Shown here piece by piece: positions 11,083-21,025 of a stretch of DNA of 64,000 nt. Position 1 is the stretch's first letter. Each line of letters begins with the position of its first letter. A program made the position numbers and the translations under genes. The stretch comes from Methylobacterium bullatum (GTDB taxonomy: Bacteria; Pseudomonadota; Alphaproteobacteria; Rhizobiales; Beijerinckiaceae). The notes beneath the pieces are model-generated. The model was not told the DNA's origin and ran no database searches. It saw only the letters and a list, made by a program, of their open reading frames with translations. The stretch lies in the NCBI GenBank assembly GCA_902712845.1, contig LR743504.1, positions 2,764,001 to 2,828,000 of the forward strand, read 5' to 3'.

Positions 11083-11256
11083 CGTCGTCTTCCCGCTGTC
11101 GTCCGTGTGATCGGTCAAAAATTCTCGCGTGGCACCGCCGTCAGGGCGTGACACCACAGGCGGCGTTTGACGAAGCGCGCCCGACCGGAGGCCGACTCCG
11201 AGCGGCAGAGCGGGCCGGCCATCGCTGTGAGCCAATCCGTTCCCGACGGCGGAGGC

Positions 11257-11341
11257 TGGTGCGGGCGGAGGGGCTCGAACCCCCACGTCTTGCGACACTG
11301 GAACCTAAATCCAGCGCGTCTACCAGTTCCGCCACGCCCGC
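11257..11341 (-). tRNA. tRNA-Leu (UAG)
   Basis: An 85-nt class II tRNA: acceptor GCGGGCG/CGCCCGC, D-arm with GTGGCGGAACTGG, anticodon loop TTTAGGT with anticodon TAG, a long variable arm, GGTTCGAGCC T-arm, and an encoded CCA. Confidence 0.97.
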
Positions 11342-11537
11342 AAGCGCCAACGCCCGGCGCGCCTTTTCAGCCGCCAGAGCGCGGTCCTATAGCATGCGCG
11401 CGCAAGTCCGCAGCAAAAAAATAAGACGTCGTCCATCGGGCGCGCGGCGGCGGTTGGCGCCGCGCAGGAGCGCCGTCTACAAGCATGCCGGCGGGGCGGA
11501 TCCGACCGCCCGTCCGTCGATTGCCGTCCGAGGTGAC

Positions 11538-13037
11538 ATGCCGAGTTCCGACCCGAAGAATGGCCGTTCCCCCTCGGAGACCGGCGGCCTGTCCCGCCGG
11601 TCCCTGATCGGCCGGGCGGCGGCCCTCGGCCTTGCCGGACCGGCTTTCATCACGGTCGCGGAGGCGCAGACGGGGCCGGGGAAAGCCGCCCCCAAGCCGG
11701 CGCCAGCACCGGCCAAGCCGGCGGAACCGTTGCCGGAGCCGCGCCCGATCGTCGCCGGGCCGGGGACGAACCGCCTGAAGCCCGAGCCCGCCGCCGAGAC
11801 GCCGGTCTGGACCTTCGACGGCAAGGCGAGCCTCCCCGTCATCCGGGCCAAGCTCGGCGAGACCGTCCGCCTGCGCGTCGAGAACAAGACGGACAAGCCG
11901 CTCTCCCTCCACTGGCACGGGGTGCGCAACCAGAACGCCATGGACGGCGTCGGCGGCGTGACCCAGCCGCCGATCGCTCCGGGGGCGGACTTCACCTATT
12001 CCTTCGTCCCGCCGGATGCGGGCACGTTCCTGATCCGCCCTCTCGTCGTGGGCGGTTCGAGCGAACCGTCGGGGCGCGGGCTCGCCGGCGCGCTGATCGT
12101 CGAGGAGACCGCGCCCCCCTCGCTCGACCAGGACCTCGCGCTCCTGATGCAGGATTGGAGGCTGGAGGAGAACGGCACGCTGATGCCGTTCGGGCAGGCC
12201 GCCTTCGCCGCGGCCTCCGGGCGCCTCGGCAATCTTGTCACGATCAACGGCAGGCCGGTCCCCGAGGCGATCGAGGTCCGTCCGGGATCGCGCATCCGCC
12301 TGCGGCTCGGCAATGTCTGCAACGCGCGCGGAACCCGCATCCGGTTCGAGGGCGCCAAGGTCTATGTGGTGGCCGTGGACGGCCAGCCCACCGACACGTT
12401 CGAGCCCTTGCGGGCGACGCTGCCCTTCCCCCCCGGCACCCGCTACGACCTGATGCTCGACATGCCGGCGGAGGCCGGGGCCAGCGTCACCGTCAATGCC
12501 CTGGTCGGCAACGGCCTCGTCCTGGCGACGCTCACCGCCAAGGGCCAGCCGGTGACGGAGAAGCGGCCGCCGATCGCGCCGGTGGGCGAGAACAAGCTCC
12601 TGCCCGCAGAGGTCAAGCTGCAGAATGCCGTCCGCCGCGACATCGCGATCACCGGCGGCGCCAAGCTCGACAAGGACAAGCCCGGTGCCGAACCGGCCTA
12701 TTCGGGTGACCCAAACCGGGTCTGGGCCATCAACGGCATCACGGGCGCCTCCGGCGTGGCTCCCTCCTTCACGGTGAAGCGCGGCCAGGTGGTGGTCCTC
12801 GCGATCCGGAACGACACCGCCTTCCCGCAGGCCCTGCACCTTCACGGCCACGCCTTCCGGCTGCTTCATCCCCTCGACGACGGCTGGGAGCCCTATTGGC
12901 TCGACACGTTCCAGCTGCTCGAGGGACGCACGGCCCGGATCGCCTTCAAGGCGGACAATCCGGGACGCTGGGTCATCGGCTCCACGGTGCTGGAGCGGTT
13001 CGACACCGGTCTGTGGACGAGCTTCGAGGTGACGTGA
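11538..13037 (+). CDS. Tat-exported multicopper-oxidase-fold protein with lost copper sites
   Basis: A 499-residue protein whose N-terminus has a twin-arginine signal (SRRSLIGRAAALGLAG...) and then a Pro/Ala-rich linker, so it should be exported folded. Three cupredoxin-type domains follow. Two of the four multicopper-oxidase motifs are intact: LHWHGV (about 122-127) and HLHGHAF (about 434-440). The other two are gone. The expected HxH after DAGTF reads LIRPL (about 165-169). The expected C-terminal HCHxxxH reads GSTVLER after GRWVI, so the type 1 Cys and its neighbouring His are missing. It may bind one copper or act structurally, but full four-electron oxidase activity is unlikely. It stands alone after tRNA-Leu. 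Confidence 0.88.
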   Translation: MPSSDPKNGRSPSETGGLSRRSLIGRAAALGLAGPAFITVAEAQTGPGKAAPKPAPAPAKPAEPLPEPRPIVAGPGTNRLKPEPAAETPVWTFDGKASLPVIRAKLGETVRLRVENKTDKPLSLHWHGVRNQNAMDGVGGVTQPPIAPGADFTYSFVPPDAGTFLIRPLVVGGSSEPSGRGLAGALIVEETAPPSLDQDLALLMQDWRLEENGTLMPFGQAAFAAASGRLGNLVTINGRPVPEAIEVRPGSRIRLRLGNVCNARGTRIRFEGAKVYVVAVDGQPTDTFEPLRATLPFPPGTRYDLMLDMPAEAGASVTVNALVGNGLVLATLTAKGQPVTEKRPPIAPVGENKLLPAEVKLQNAVRRDIAITGGAKLDKDKPGAEPAYSGDPNRVWAINGITGASGVAPSFTVKRGQVVVLAIRNDTAFPQALHLHGHAFRLLHPLDDGWEPYWLDTFQLLEGRTARIAFKADNPGRWVIGSTVLERFDTGLWTSFEVT

Positions 13038-13093
13038 GGGAAGGGCGCCGCTCACCGGGACCGCCGCCGATTTGCTCAGAGCCGCTCGAGTTG

Positions 13094-13216
13094 TTTCCTC
13101 AAGGCTTTACCTCATCCTGAGGCGCCGCGTAGCTGCCTCGAAGGAGGGCTCCAGATATCGCAGTGGCTTCTGGAGGGCTCCCTCAAAGCCCTTCGCCGAG
13201 GCGAAGGATACCTCAG
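13094..13216. repeat. dispersed palindromic repeat, right half (split by IS110 copy 1)
   Basis: This segment carries one half of a ~145-bp imperfect palindrome (CTCATCCTGAGGCGCC ... CTCGAAGGAGGGCTCC). The other half resumes at 14339. The split site is the CT in the CCTCATC-CT-GAGG motif. Confidence 0.85.
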
Positions 13217-13231
13217 CGACTGTGTTGAGGG

Positions 13232-14398
<1,167 letters not shown>

Positions 14399-15688
14399 TC
14401 AGACGCCGAACAGGAACAGCTCATTTTGAACGTTACGGACATCGTCGACGTTCATGTCGCGCAGGATGATCTTGTTGCCGCCTTCCATGCCGTCGAACGT
14501 CACCAGGGTGTGGCGGCCGTTGTTCAATGAGCGGAGCACGATATCGCCGACACCGGCGACGTCGATGAAGATGTGATCGGCGTTCAAGTCCAGGCCGTAG
14601 ATGTTATCGCGGCCGAAGCCGGCCTCGAACCGAAAGCTGTCGGCACCCGTGCCTGCGAAGAGCTTGTCGCTGCCTATGCCACCGTCGATCGTGGCCCCGC
14701 CCGTGCCTGCGAAGAGCCTATCGCTGCCTATGCCGCCGTCGATCGTGTCCCCGCCCTGGCCTGCCCTGATCGTGTCATCGCCTATGCCGCCATCGATCGT
14801 ATCCCCGCCCTTGCCGCCCTTGATCGTATCGTGGCCCGACGTGCCGACGATCTCGGCGGCGTGGCCCGAGGTCGATTGCGAGACGATCTTGCTCCCGGCC
14901 AGCACGTTGGTCATGTGGAGATGGGTGTCGTTGCGGACATAGATGGCCTCGATGCCGTCGAAGTTCATGAAGGAGAGGCTGACGGTGCCGCCGCCCATCA
15001 CGATGAGGACATCCTTGCCCCCGTCACCACCGATGGAGCCGGGCGTCGAGGACACGACGATCCGGTCGTCACCGTCCCGGCCGGCGATGTCGTCCAGCCC
15101 GCCATTGCCGCGAAGGGTGTTGTTGTTGTCGTCACCGATCAGGGAATCGTCGAAGGCGCTTCCCGCCAGGTTCTCGATGCCGAAGAGCTCGTCGTCCTGA
15201 GCCTCGCCACCGTAACCGAGCATCGAGTCGAGCCTCACGTAAACACCGCCGCCAGCATGCTCGTAGCTCGCCGTGTCGTTACCCAGGCCACCCTCTATCG
15301 TATCGGCGTCCGCGCCGCCTTCCAGTACGTCGTTTCCGCTTCCGCCCTTCAGGGTATCGGCGCCGAAGCCTGCCCGCAGGATATCACCGAAATCACCGCC
15401 CTCGAGATAGACCGAGGCCGTGTTGTCCGACATATCGGCCGAGACCGAGTATTCAGTTCCAGTGATGTCGTATCCGGGATTTCCGCTCTCGTCCCTGTTC
15501 GCGTCTGAGAAGAACATTCCTCCCTGGCTGAGGTTTGAACTGTTATTGAAGATGAACCAACCGCCTCCCAGAGGCCCGAAGGCGTGTAGGTTGTTCGTTC
15601 CGCTCGAAATTAAAGACCCGTCCTGGCTCAATGTGACTGTGTCGAGGGGGTCGTAATCGCTATTGTAGGTGAAAGAAAACGTCGGCAT
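14399..15688 (-). CDS. RTX-like calcium-binding secreted protein
   Basis: A 429-residue protein without a Sec signal, beginning MPTFSFTYNSDYDPLD. From about residue 115 it contains many GGxGxDxx-type nonapeptides (for example GGSGNDVLE, GGLGNDTAS, GGIGDDTIR, GGIGSDRLF), which bind calcium in a beta-roll. The C-terminus ends with a hydrophobic LFLFGV, typical of type I secretion substrates. The N-terminal 110 residues are a beta-rich domain I cannot name. No HlyB/HlyD/TolC genes are adjacent. The gene ends 59 bp from the IS110 copy and is not disrupted by it. Confidence 0.88.
   Translation of the reverse strand: MPTFSFTYNSDYDPLDTVTLSQDGSLISSGTNNLHAFGPLGGGWFIFNNSSNLSQGGMFFSDANRDESGNPGYDITGTEYSVSADMSDNTASVYLEGGDFGDILRAGFGADTLKGGSGNDVLEGGADADTIEGGLGNDTASYEHAGGGVYVRLDSMLGYGGEAQDDELFGIENLAGSAFDDSLIGDDNNNTLRGNGGLDDIAGRDGDDRIVVSSTPGSIGGDGGKDVLIVMGGGTVSLSFMNFDGIEAIYVRNDTHLHMTNVLAGSKIVSQSTSGHAAEIVGTSGHDTIKGGKGGDTIDGGIGDDTIRAGQGGDTIDGGIGSDRLFAGTGGATIDGGIGSDKLFAGTGADSFRFEAGFGRDNIYGLDLNADHIFIDVAGVGDIVLRSLNNGRHTLVTFDGMEGGNKIILRDMNVDDVRNVQNELFLFGV
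14649..14812. repeat. 54-bp tandem repeats inside the RTX-like gene
   Basis: About three tandem units of 54 bp, each coding for two RTX nonapeptides. The first two share the stretch GTGCCTGCGAAGAGC...ATCGCTGCCTATGCC almost unchanged, and the third is more divergent. Confidence 0.7.
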
Positions 15689-15849
15689 GCGGTATTTCCG
15701 AAATCACAGGCTGCGGTCTCGACCCTTTTAGTACGGGTTCATTGATAGACCATTCGAATTTCCGACAGTTTCGTCCGCAGCGGGACTGCGCGGCTCATCG
15801 ATCCGGACGAGCCGGATCGTGCTCCCCCCCGTGCCGAGGCCTACCTCCG

Positions 15850-17340
15850 TCACCGCAGGCCGGCGAGAACCTTCGGCATCATCTCCGGCAGGTCCTCGGC
15901 GATGAGCCCCGGCCCGTGTCGCAAACCGGCATCGCCATGGAGCCAGACCGCCGCGCAGGCGGCCTCGAAGGGCGGCATGCCCTGCGCCAGCAGGCCGGCG
16001 ACGAGGCCGGCGAGGACGTCGCCGGACCCGGCGGTGCCGAGATAGGGCGTGGCGTGGTCGTTGATGGCGGCGCGTCCGTCGGGCGCGGCGACGATGGTAT
16101 CGGCGCCCTTGAGCACCACCACCGCCCCGGCGATAGACGCCGCCCTGAGCGCCCGGTCGAGCTTGCTCGCCTGCGGGTCGACGGCGTCCGTGCCGGCGAA
16201 GAGGCGCCCGAACTCTCCCGCATGCGGGGTCAGCACCGCCTGCCCCCCGCCATCCGCGATCAGGCTCGCCAATTGGTCGACCTGACCTTTGAAGCTCGTG
16301 AGCGCATCGGCGTCGAGGATGAGGCTCCGCCCGACGCCGGCCGCCACGGCGACCCGCTCGCGGGTCGCCTCGCCGCTCCCCATGCCGGGGCCGGCGAGAA
16401 TGACGTTGAGGCGCTCGTCCACGAGGAGATCGTCGAGGTCGTCGGCCGTCTCGCAGGGCGTCAGCATGATCGCGGTGAGATGCGCCGCGTTCTCGGGCAT
16501 CGCGGCGGCAGGGGAGGCGATGGTGACGAGGCCGGCGCCGACCCGCAATGCCGCCCGCGCGGCGAGGCGGATCGCCCCGGTCTTGAAGGCGGGGCCGGAC
16601 AAGGCCAGGACATGCCCCCTGGTGTACTTGTGGCTGATCGCGTCGAGCCTCGGGAAGGCGTCGCCCCAGAGCTCCGGCCCGTTGCGCCAGACCATCGGCG
16701 TGCCGTCCAGCCCTTGTTCGAGGGCGGCGTCGCCGATGCCGATATCGGCAACGTGGAGATAACCGCAATGGTCGCGGCCCGGCTGCAGCAGATGGCCGGG
16801 CTTGAGCGCGACGAAGGTCACCGTCTCGCGCGCCCTGAGCGCCACCCCGCGTAGAGCGCCCGTATCACCATCGATCCCGCTCGGAATGTCGACGGCGAGG
16901 ACCGGGACGTCCGTCGCGGCAACCCGCTCGACCATGGCTCTCGCCGCGCCATCGAGGTCGCGGGACAGGCCCGCCCCGAACAGGGCGTCGATGACGAGGG
17001 CAGCGCCGGCCGGATCGGCCTCGGTGAGCACCGCCCCCTGCCAGTCCGCCGCCGCCAGGGCGGCATCACCCGTCAGGCTCTCCACCGGCACGGTGCAGAC
17101 GAGGTCGATTGGATAGCCGTCCCGTTCGAGGAGGCGGGCGGCGACGAAACCGTCCCCACCGTTGTTGCCGGGTCCACAGAGGACGAGGATCCGCGAGGGC
17201 ACGGCGACCATCGCGGCGGCCCTGGCGGCCACGGCGGCGCCCGCCCGGCGCATCAGCGCGATTCCTGGAACGCCTGCCGCTATGGCGGCGGCGTCCATTC
17301 TCCGCATCGCGTCGACGGAGATGAGACGGTGTGACGGCAT
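15850..17340 (-). CDS. nnr: bifunctional NAD(P)H-hydrate repair enzyme (epimerase + dehydratase)
   Basis: A 496-residue fusion that repairs hydrated NAD(P)H. The N-terminal YjeF/NnrE epimerase domain has LVLCGPGNNGGDGFVAARL and the VDIPSGIDGDTG motif. The C-terminal NnrD ADP-dependent dehydratase domain has KTGAIRLAARAALRVGAG, ILAGPGMGSG, VLTPHAGEFGRL and the C-terminal GTAGSGDVLAG. The start at 17340 (MPSHRLISVDAMRRMD) matches the family; an upstream in-frame ATG at 17388 would add 16 residues. It is divergent from glnB, with 216 bp between the starts. Confidence 0.96.
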   Translation of the reverse strand: MPSHRLISVDAMRRMDAAAIAAGVPGIALMRRAGAAVAARAAAMVAVPSRILVLCGPGNNGGDGFVAARLLERDGYPIDLVCTVPVESLTGDAALAAADWQGAVLTEADPAGAALVIDALFGAGLSRDLDGAARAMVERVAATDVPVLAVDIPSGIDGDTGALRGVALRARETVTFVALKPGHLLQPGRDHCGYLHVADIGIGDAALEQGLDGTPMVWRNGPELWGDAFPRLDAISHKYTRGHVLALSGPAFKTGAIRLAARAALRVGAGLVTIASPAAAMPENAAHLTAIMLTPCETADDLDDLLVDERLNVILAGPGMGSGEATRERVAVAAGVGRSLILDADALTSFKGQVDQLASLIADGGGQAVLTPHAGEFGRLFAGTDAVDPQASKLDRALRAASIAGAVVVLKGADTIVAAPDGRAAINDHATPYLGTAGSGDVLAGLVAGLLAQGMPPFEAACAAVWLHGDAGLRHGPGLIAEDLPEMMPKVLAGLR

Positions 17341-17466
17341 TGCGAACTTTCGCCTTGTCTCGTGTGACCATGCCTGCGCACCGCTCATGCCGCGCCGCTA
17401 TTTCAGGCGCAAAGCGGTGGTGGCTGAAACGATTTGCATTCAATGCCTACCGAATGGGCAATTTAA

Positions 17467-17895
<429 letters not shown>

Positions 17896-18120
17896 CGCGT
17901 CGTCCCGGCAAGGCATCGGCGGGCCGGCGGCGATGGTCGAGCCGCACGACGGGGTGCGAAGGCGTCGACCTGTCACGATAGGGTGGCGCACGGCTCTAGC
18001 CTCGCGCCGCACCAGAAGCTAAGTCCCTTCGCGCACGCCCCTTCCCAATCCGCGGCACGCCACCGCGTGGTGCGGCAAAACCACGGCCGAAACAGGCCGA
18101 GCCTCGAAGGAGACACAGGG

Positions 18121-19533
18121 ATGGCAAAGACCGCCGATCAGGTCCTCAAGGAAATCAAGGACAACGACGTCAAGTACGTCGATTTCCGCTTCACCGATCC
18201 TCGGGGCAAGTGGCAGCACGTCACGTTCGACGTGTCCCTCGTCGATGAGGAAATCTTTGCCGAAGGCACGATGTTCGACGGCTCGTCGATCGCCGGCTGG
18301 AAGGCGATCAACGAATCCGACATGCTGCTGATGCCCGACCCGGCGACCGCCTGCATGGACCCGTTCTTCTCGGCCTCCACCATGTCGATCGTCTGCGACG
18401 TGCTCGAGCCCTCGTCCGGCCTGCCGTATTCGCGCGATCCGCGCAGCACCGCCAAGCTCGCCGAGGCGTTCCTCAAGTCCACCGGTATCGGCGACACGAT
18501 CTATGTCGGCCCCGAGGCCGAGTTCTTCGTGTTCGACGACGTGAAGTTCGGCTCCGACCCGTACCATACCGGCTTCCAGCTCGATTCGGTGGAACTGCCC
18601 ACCAACGGCTTCACCGATTACGAGGGCGGCAACCTCGGCCACCGCGTGGCCACCAAGGGCGGCTACTTCCCGGTGCCGCCGCAGGATTCGGCGCAGGACA
18701 TGCGCGGCGAGATGCTGGCCGCCATGCAGTCCATGGGCGTGAAGGTCGAGAAGCACCACCACGAGGTGGCGAGCGCCCAGCACGAGCTCGGCATGAAGTT
18801 CGACACGCTGACCCTGCTCGCCGACCACATGCAGATCTACAAATACGCGATCCACAACGTGGCCCAGAGCTACGGCAAGACCGCGACCTTCATGCCCAAG
18901 CCCGTCTACGGCGACAACGGCTCGGGCATGCACGTGCACCAGTCGATCTGGAAGGACGGCAAGCCGATCTTCGCCGGCGACAAGTATGCCGATCTCAGCC
19001 AGGAATGCCTCTGGTACATCGGCGGCATCATCAAGCACGCCAAGGCGCTGAACGCCTTCACCAACCCGTCCACCAACTCCTACAAGCGCCTGGTGCCGGG
19101 CTACGAGGCCCCCGTGCTGCTGGCCTACTCGGCCCGCAACCGTTCGGCCTCCTGTCGCATCCCGTGGACGACGAACCCGAAGGCCAAGCGCGTCGAGGTC
19201 CGTTTCCCCGACCCGATGGCCAACCCCTACCTCGCCTTCTCGGCCCTGCTGATGGCCGGCCTCGACGGCATCATCAACAAGATCGATCCGGGCCCGGCCA
19301 TGGACAAGGATCTCTACGACCTGCCCCCGCGCGAGTTGAAGAAGATCCCCACCGTCTGCGGCAGCCTGCGTGAGGCGCTGACCAACCTCGACCGCGACCG
19401 CGCCTTCCTCAAGGCCGGCGGCGTGTTCTCGGACGACCAGATCGACTCGTTCATCGAACTGAAGATGACGGAAGTGATGCGCTACGAGATGACCCCGCAT
19501 CCGGTCGAGTTCACGATGTACTACTCGCTCTGA
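18121..19533 (+). CDS. glnA: glutamine synthetase type I
   Basis: A dodecameric enzyme that makes glutamine from glutamate, ammonia and ATP; 470 residues, the normal GSI-beta length. Visible motifs are FDGSSIAGW near the N-terminus, [12 protein letters not shown], the ATP-site [19 protein letters not shown], and the adenylylation-loop Tyr in DKDLYDLPP (about residue 398). AAGGAGA lies 7 bases before the ATG. It is paired with glnB upstream and followed by a hairpin terminator. Confidence 0.99.
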   Translation: MAKTADQVLKEIKDNDVKYVDFRFTDPRGKWQHVTFDVSLVDEEIFAEGTMFDGSSIAGWKAINESDMLLMPDPATACMDPFFSASTMSIVCDVLEPSSGLPYSRDPRSTAKLAEAFLKSTGIGDTIYVGPEAEFFVFDDVKFGSDPYHTGFQLDSVELPTNGFTDYEGGNLGHRVATKGGYFPVPPQDSAQDMRGEMLAAMQSMGVKVEKHHHEVASAQHELGMKFDTLTLLADHMQIYKYAIHNVAQSYGKTATFMPKPVYGDNGSGMHVHQSIWKDGKPIFAGDKYADLSQECLWYIGGIIKHAKALNAFTNPSTNSYKRLVPGYEAPVLLAYSARNRSASCRIPWTTNPKAKRVEVRFPDPMANPYLAFSALLMAGLDGIINKIDPGPAMDKDLYDLPPRELKKIPTVCGSLREALTNLDRDRAFLKAGGVFSDDQIDSFIELKMTEVMRYEMTPHPVEFTMYYSL

Positions 19534-19574
19534 GAGCGGGGGCCGGGCTCGCCCGGCCATTCGGACAGTGCACG

Positions 19575-19604
19575 ACGCCGGGGCCTCGAAAGGGGCTCCG
19601 GCGT
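19575..19604 (+). terminator. glnA terminator
   Basis: The arms ACGCCGGGGCC and GGCTCCGGCGT (one mismatch) form an 11-bp stem 41 bp after the glnA stop, followed by TTTCGCGTTCT. Confidence 0.78.
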
Positions 19605-19680
19605 TTCGCGTTCTGGTCGCTGAAAGTCTGTTTCTTCGGCTTTCTCAGAGGATTCTCTTGCTCGGCGGATTTTTGCGGCA

Positions 19681-19829
19681 GAGCCGATCATCCAAACAGA
19701 CCTCCTCGTCCTGAGGCGCCGGAGCGTAGCGGAGGCCTCGAAGGAACCCTCCAGTCATCGCGCGATCCCTGGAACGCTCCTTCGAGGCCGCTCAGCGGCA
19801 CCTCAGGATGAGGTAAAGCCTTGGAAAAC
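19681..19829. repeat. dispersed palindromic repeat, intact copy
   Basis: A complete ~149-bp copy: GATCATCC, then CCTCGTCCTGAGGCGCC, GCCTCGAAGG..CCTCCAG, and on the other side CTCCTTCGAGGCC and GGCACCTCAGGATGAGG. The two sides are inverted repeats of each other. In this copy the left-arm motif is CCTCGTCCTGAGG, and no element is inserted. The 353-bp gap between glnA and the arginase gene holds only this repeat and the glnA terminator. Confidence 0.88.
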
Positions 19830-19886
19830 ACCTCAGGTCCTTGGAAATGAACTCCGGACATCAAACCGGAAGGAGTGCCATCTCCA

Positions 19887-20816
19887 TCAAAAACTCCGCG
19901 TCGGCCGGTCGAGGACGCTGCGTCCCATCAGGCTGGCGGCGAGGTCCGTCATCAGGATCGCGGTGCGGCCGCGCTCGTCGAGGAAGGGGTTGAGCTCGAC
20001 GAGGTCGAGGCTGCGGACGAGGCCGCTGTCGTGCAGCATCTCCATGGCGAGATGCGCCTCGCGGAAGGTCGCGCCGCCCGGAACCGTGGTGCCGACGCCG
20101 GGCGCGATGCCGGGGTCGAGGAAATCGACGTCGAGGCTCACATGCAGCCATCCGCCGGCGGCGGCCACGCGGTCGAGGAAGGCCTTCAGCAGGATGCCGA
20201 TGCCGAACTCGTCGATGGCCCGCATGTCGTGCACGGTGATCCCGGCCTCGCGGATCGTCCGCCGCTCCGCCGGATCGACGCTGCGCAGGCCGATCATGCA
20301 GACGTTCTGCGGTTTCACCGGCGCCACGGGCGGCGGCAGGTAGGGGCCGAACCCGTTGAGGCCGATTGCATAGGCCATGGGCACGCCGTGGAGGTTGCCG
20401 CTCGTCGTCGTCTCCAGGGTGTGGAGGTCGGGATGCGCGTCGAGCCAGAGCACGTGCAGCTCGCGGCCGTCCTCGGCCGCCCGCCGGCTCATGCCCGAGA
20501 TCGTCCCCGCCGAGAGGCTGTGATCGCCGCCGAGGAAGATCGGCAGGCCCTCGCCCCCGGCCAGATAGGCGGCCTCACTGAGCGCGGACGTCCAGCGCGC
20601 GAAGTCGGAGAGGTTGGTCACGCTCGGATTGGAATGGGCGACGGCCTCGCCGGGGGCCGGGGCGATGTTCCCGCGATCCTCCACCACGAGGCCGAGGGCG
20701 GTGAGGGCGCCGCCCAAACCGGCGGCCCGGTAGGCGCTCGGGCCCATGTCGCAGCCGAGGCGCCTCGTGCCCTCCTGGACCGGCACGCCAATGAGGATGC
20801 AGCGTTTCTCGTCCAT
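19887..20816 (-). CDS. rocF: arginase
   Basis: A 309-residue ureohydrolase that splits arginine into ornithine and urea. The binuclear manganese ligands are visible in GGDHSLSAGT (about 105-114), LDAHPDLHT (about 133) and SLDVDFLDP (about 232), and the arginase-type VGTTVPGG loop is present. ATG 20816 is chosen because GGAG precedes it and the family starts with a short N-terminus before ILIGVP. It is divergent from an amino-acid permease gene 209 bp away, which suggests joint use in arginine catabolism. Confidence 0.93.
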   Translation of the reverse strand: MDEKRCILIGVPVQEGTRRLGCDMGPSAYRAAGLGGALTALGLVVEDRGNIAPAPGEAVAHSNPSVTNLSDFARWTSALSEAAYLAGGEGLPIFLGGDHSLSAGTISGMSRRAAEDGRELHVLWLDAHPDLHTLETTTSGNLHGVPMAYAIGLNGFGPYLPPPVAPVKPQNVCMIGLRSVDPAERRTIREAGITVHDMRAIDEFGIGILLKAFLDRVAAAGGWLHVSLDVDFLDPGIAPGVGTTVPGGATFREAHLAMEMLHDSGLVRSLDLVELNPFLDERGRTAILMTDLAASLMGRSVLDRPTRSF

Positions 20817-21025
20817 GGGTCCATTCTCCGATCCGCCGACACGATAGGGGCCGCGCACGACACCCGTGTGAGGAGGGGTCACGGCCGCGTGGCAGGATCG
20901 GGACCAGTCTCGGCATCCGTTCGATCACGCCCTCGGCGCCGCGCGAGGCGGCATGGCGCTTGCTGCCGGAATGAGAGCAACATGATCGGCACCTCTCGTC
21001 CCGGTCGCCGTGGGGTCGCGTCGTG

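Noticed and set aside
14399..14430. Truncation of the RTX-like gene by the IS110 insertion
   Set aside because: The gene ends with its own stop and a typical hydrophobic C-terminus, and 29 bp of remaining repeat plus a further 29 bp separate it from the element.
17420..17445. Possible sigma-54 promoter before glnB (TGGCTGAAACGATTTGCATT)
   Set aside because: The GG to GC distance is two bases longer than the strict -24/-12 spacing and the TGGCAC half is poorly matched, so I do not list it as a promoter.
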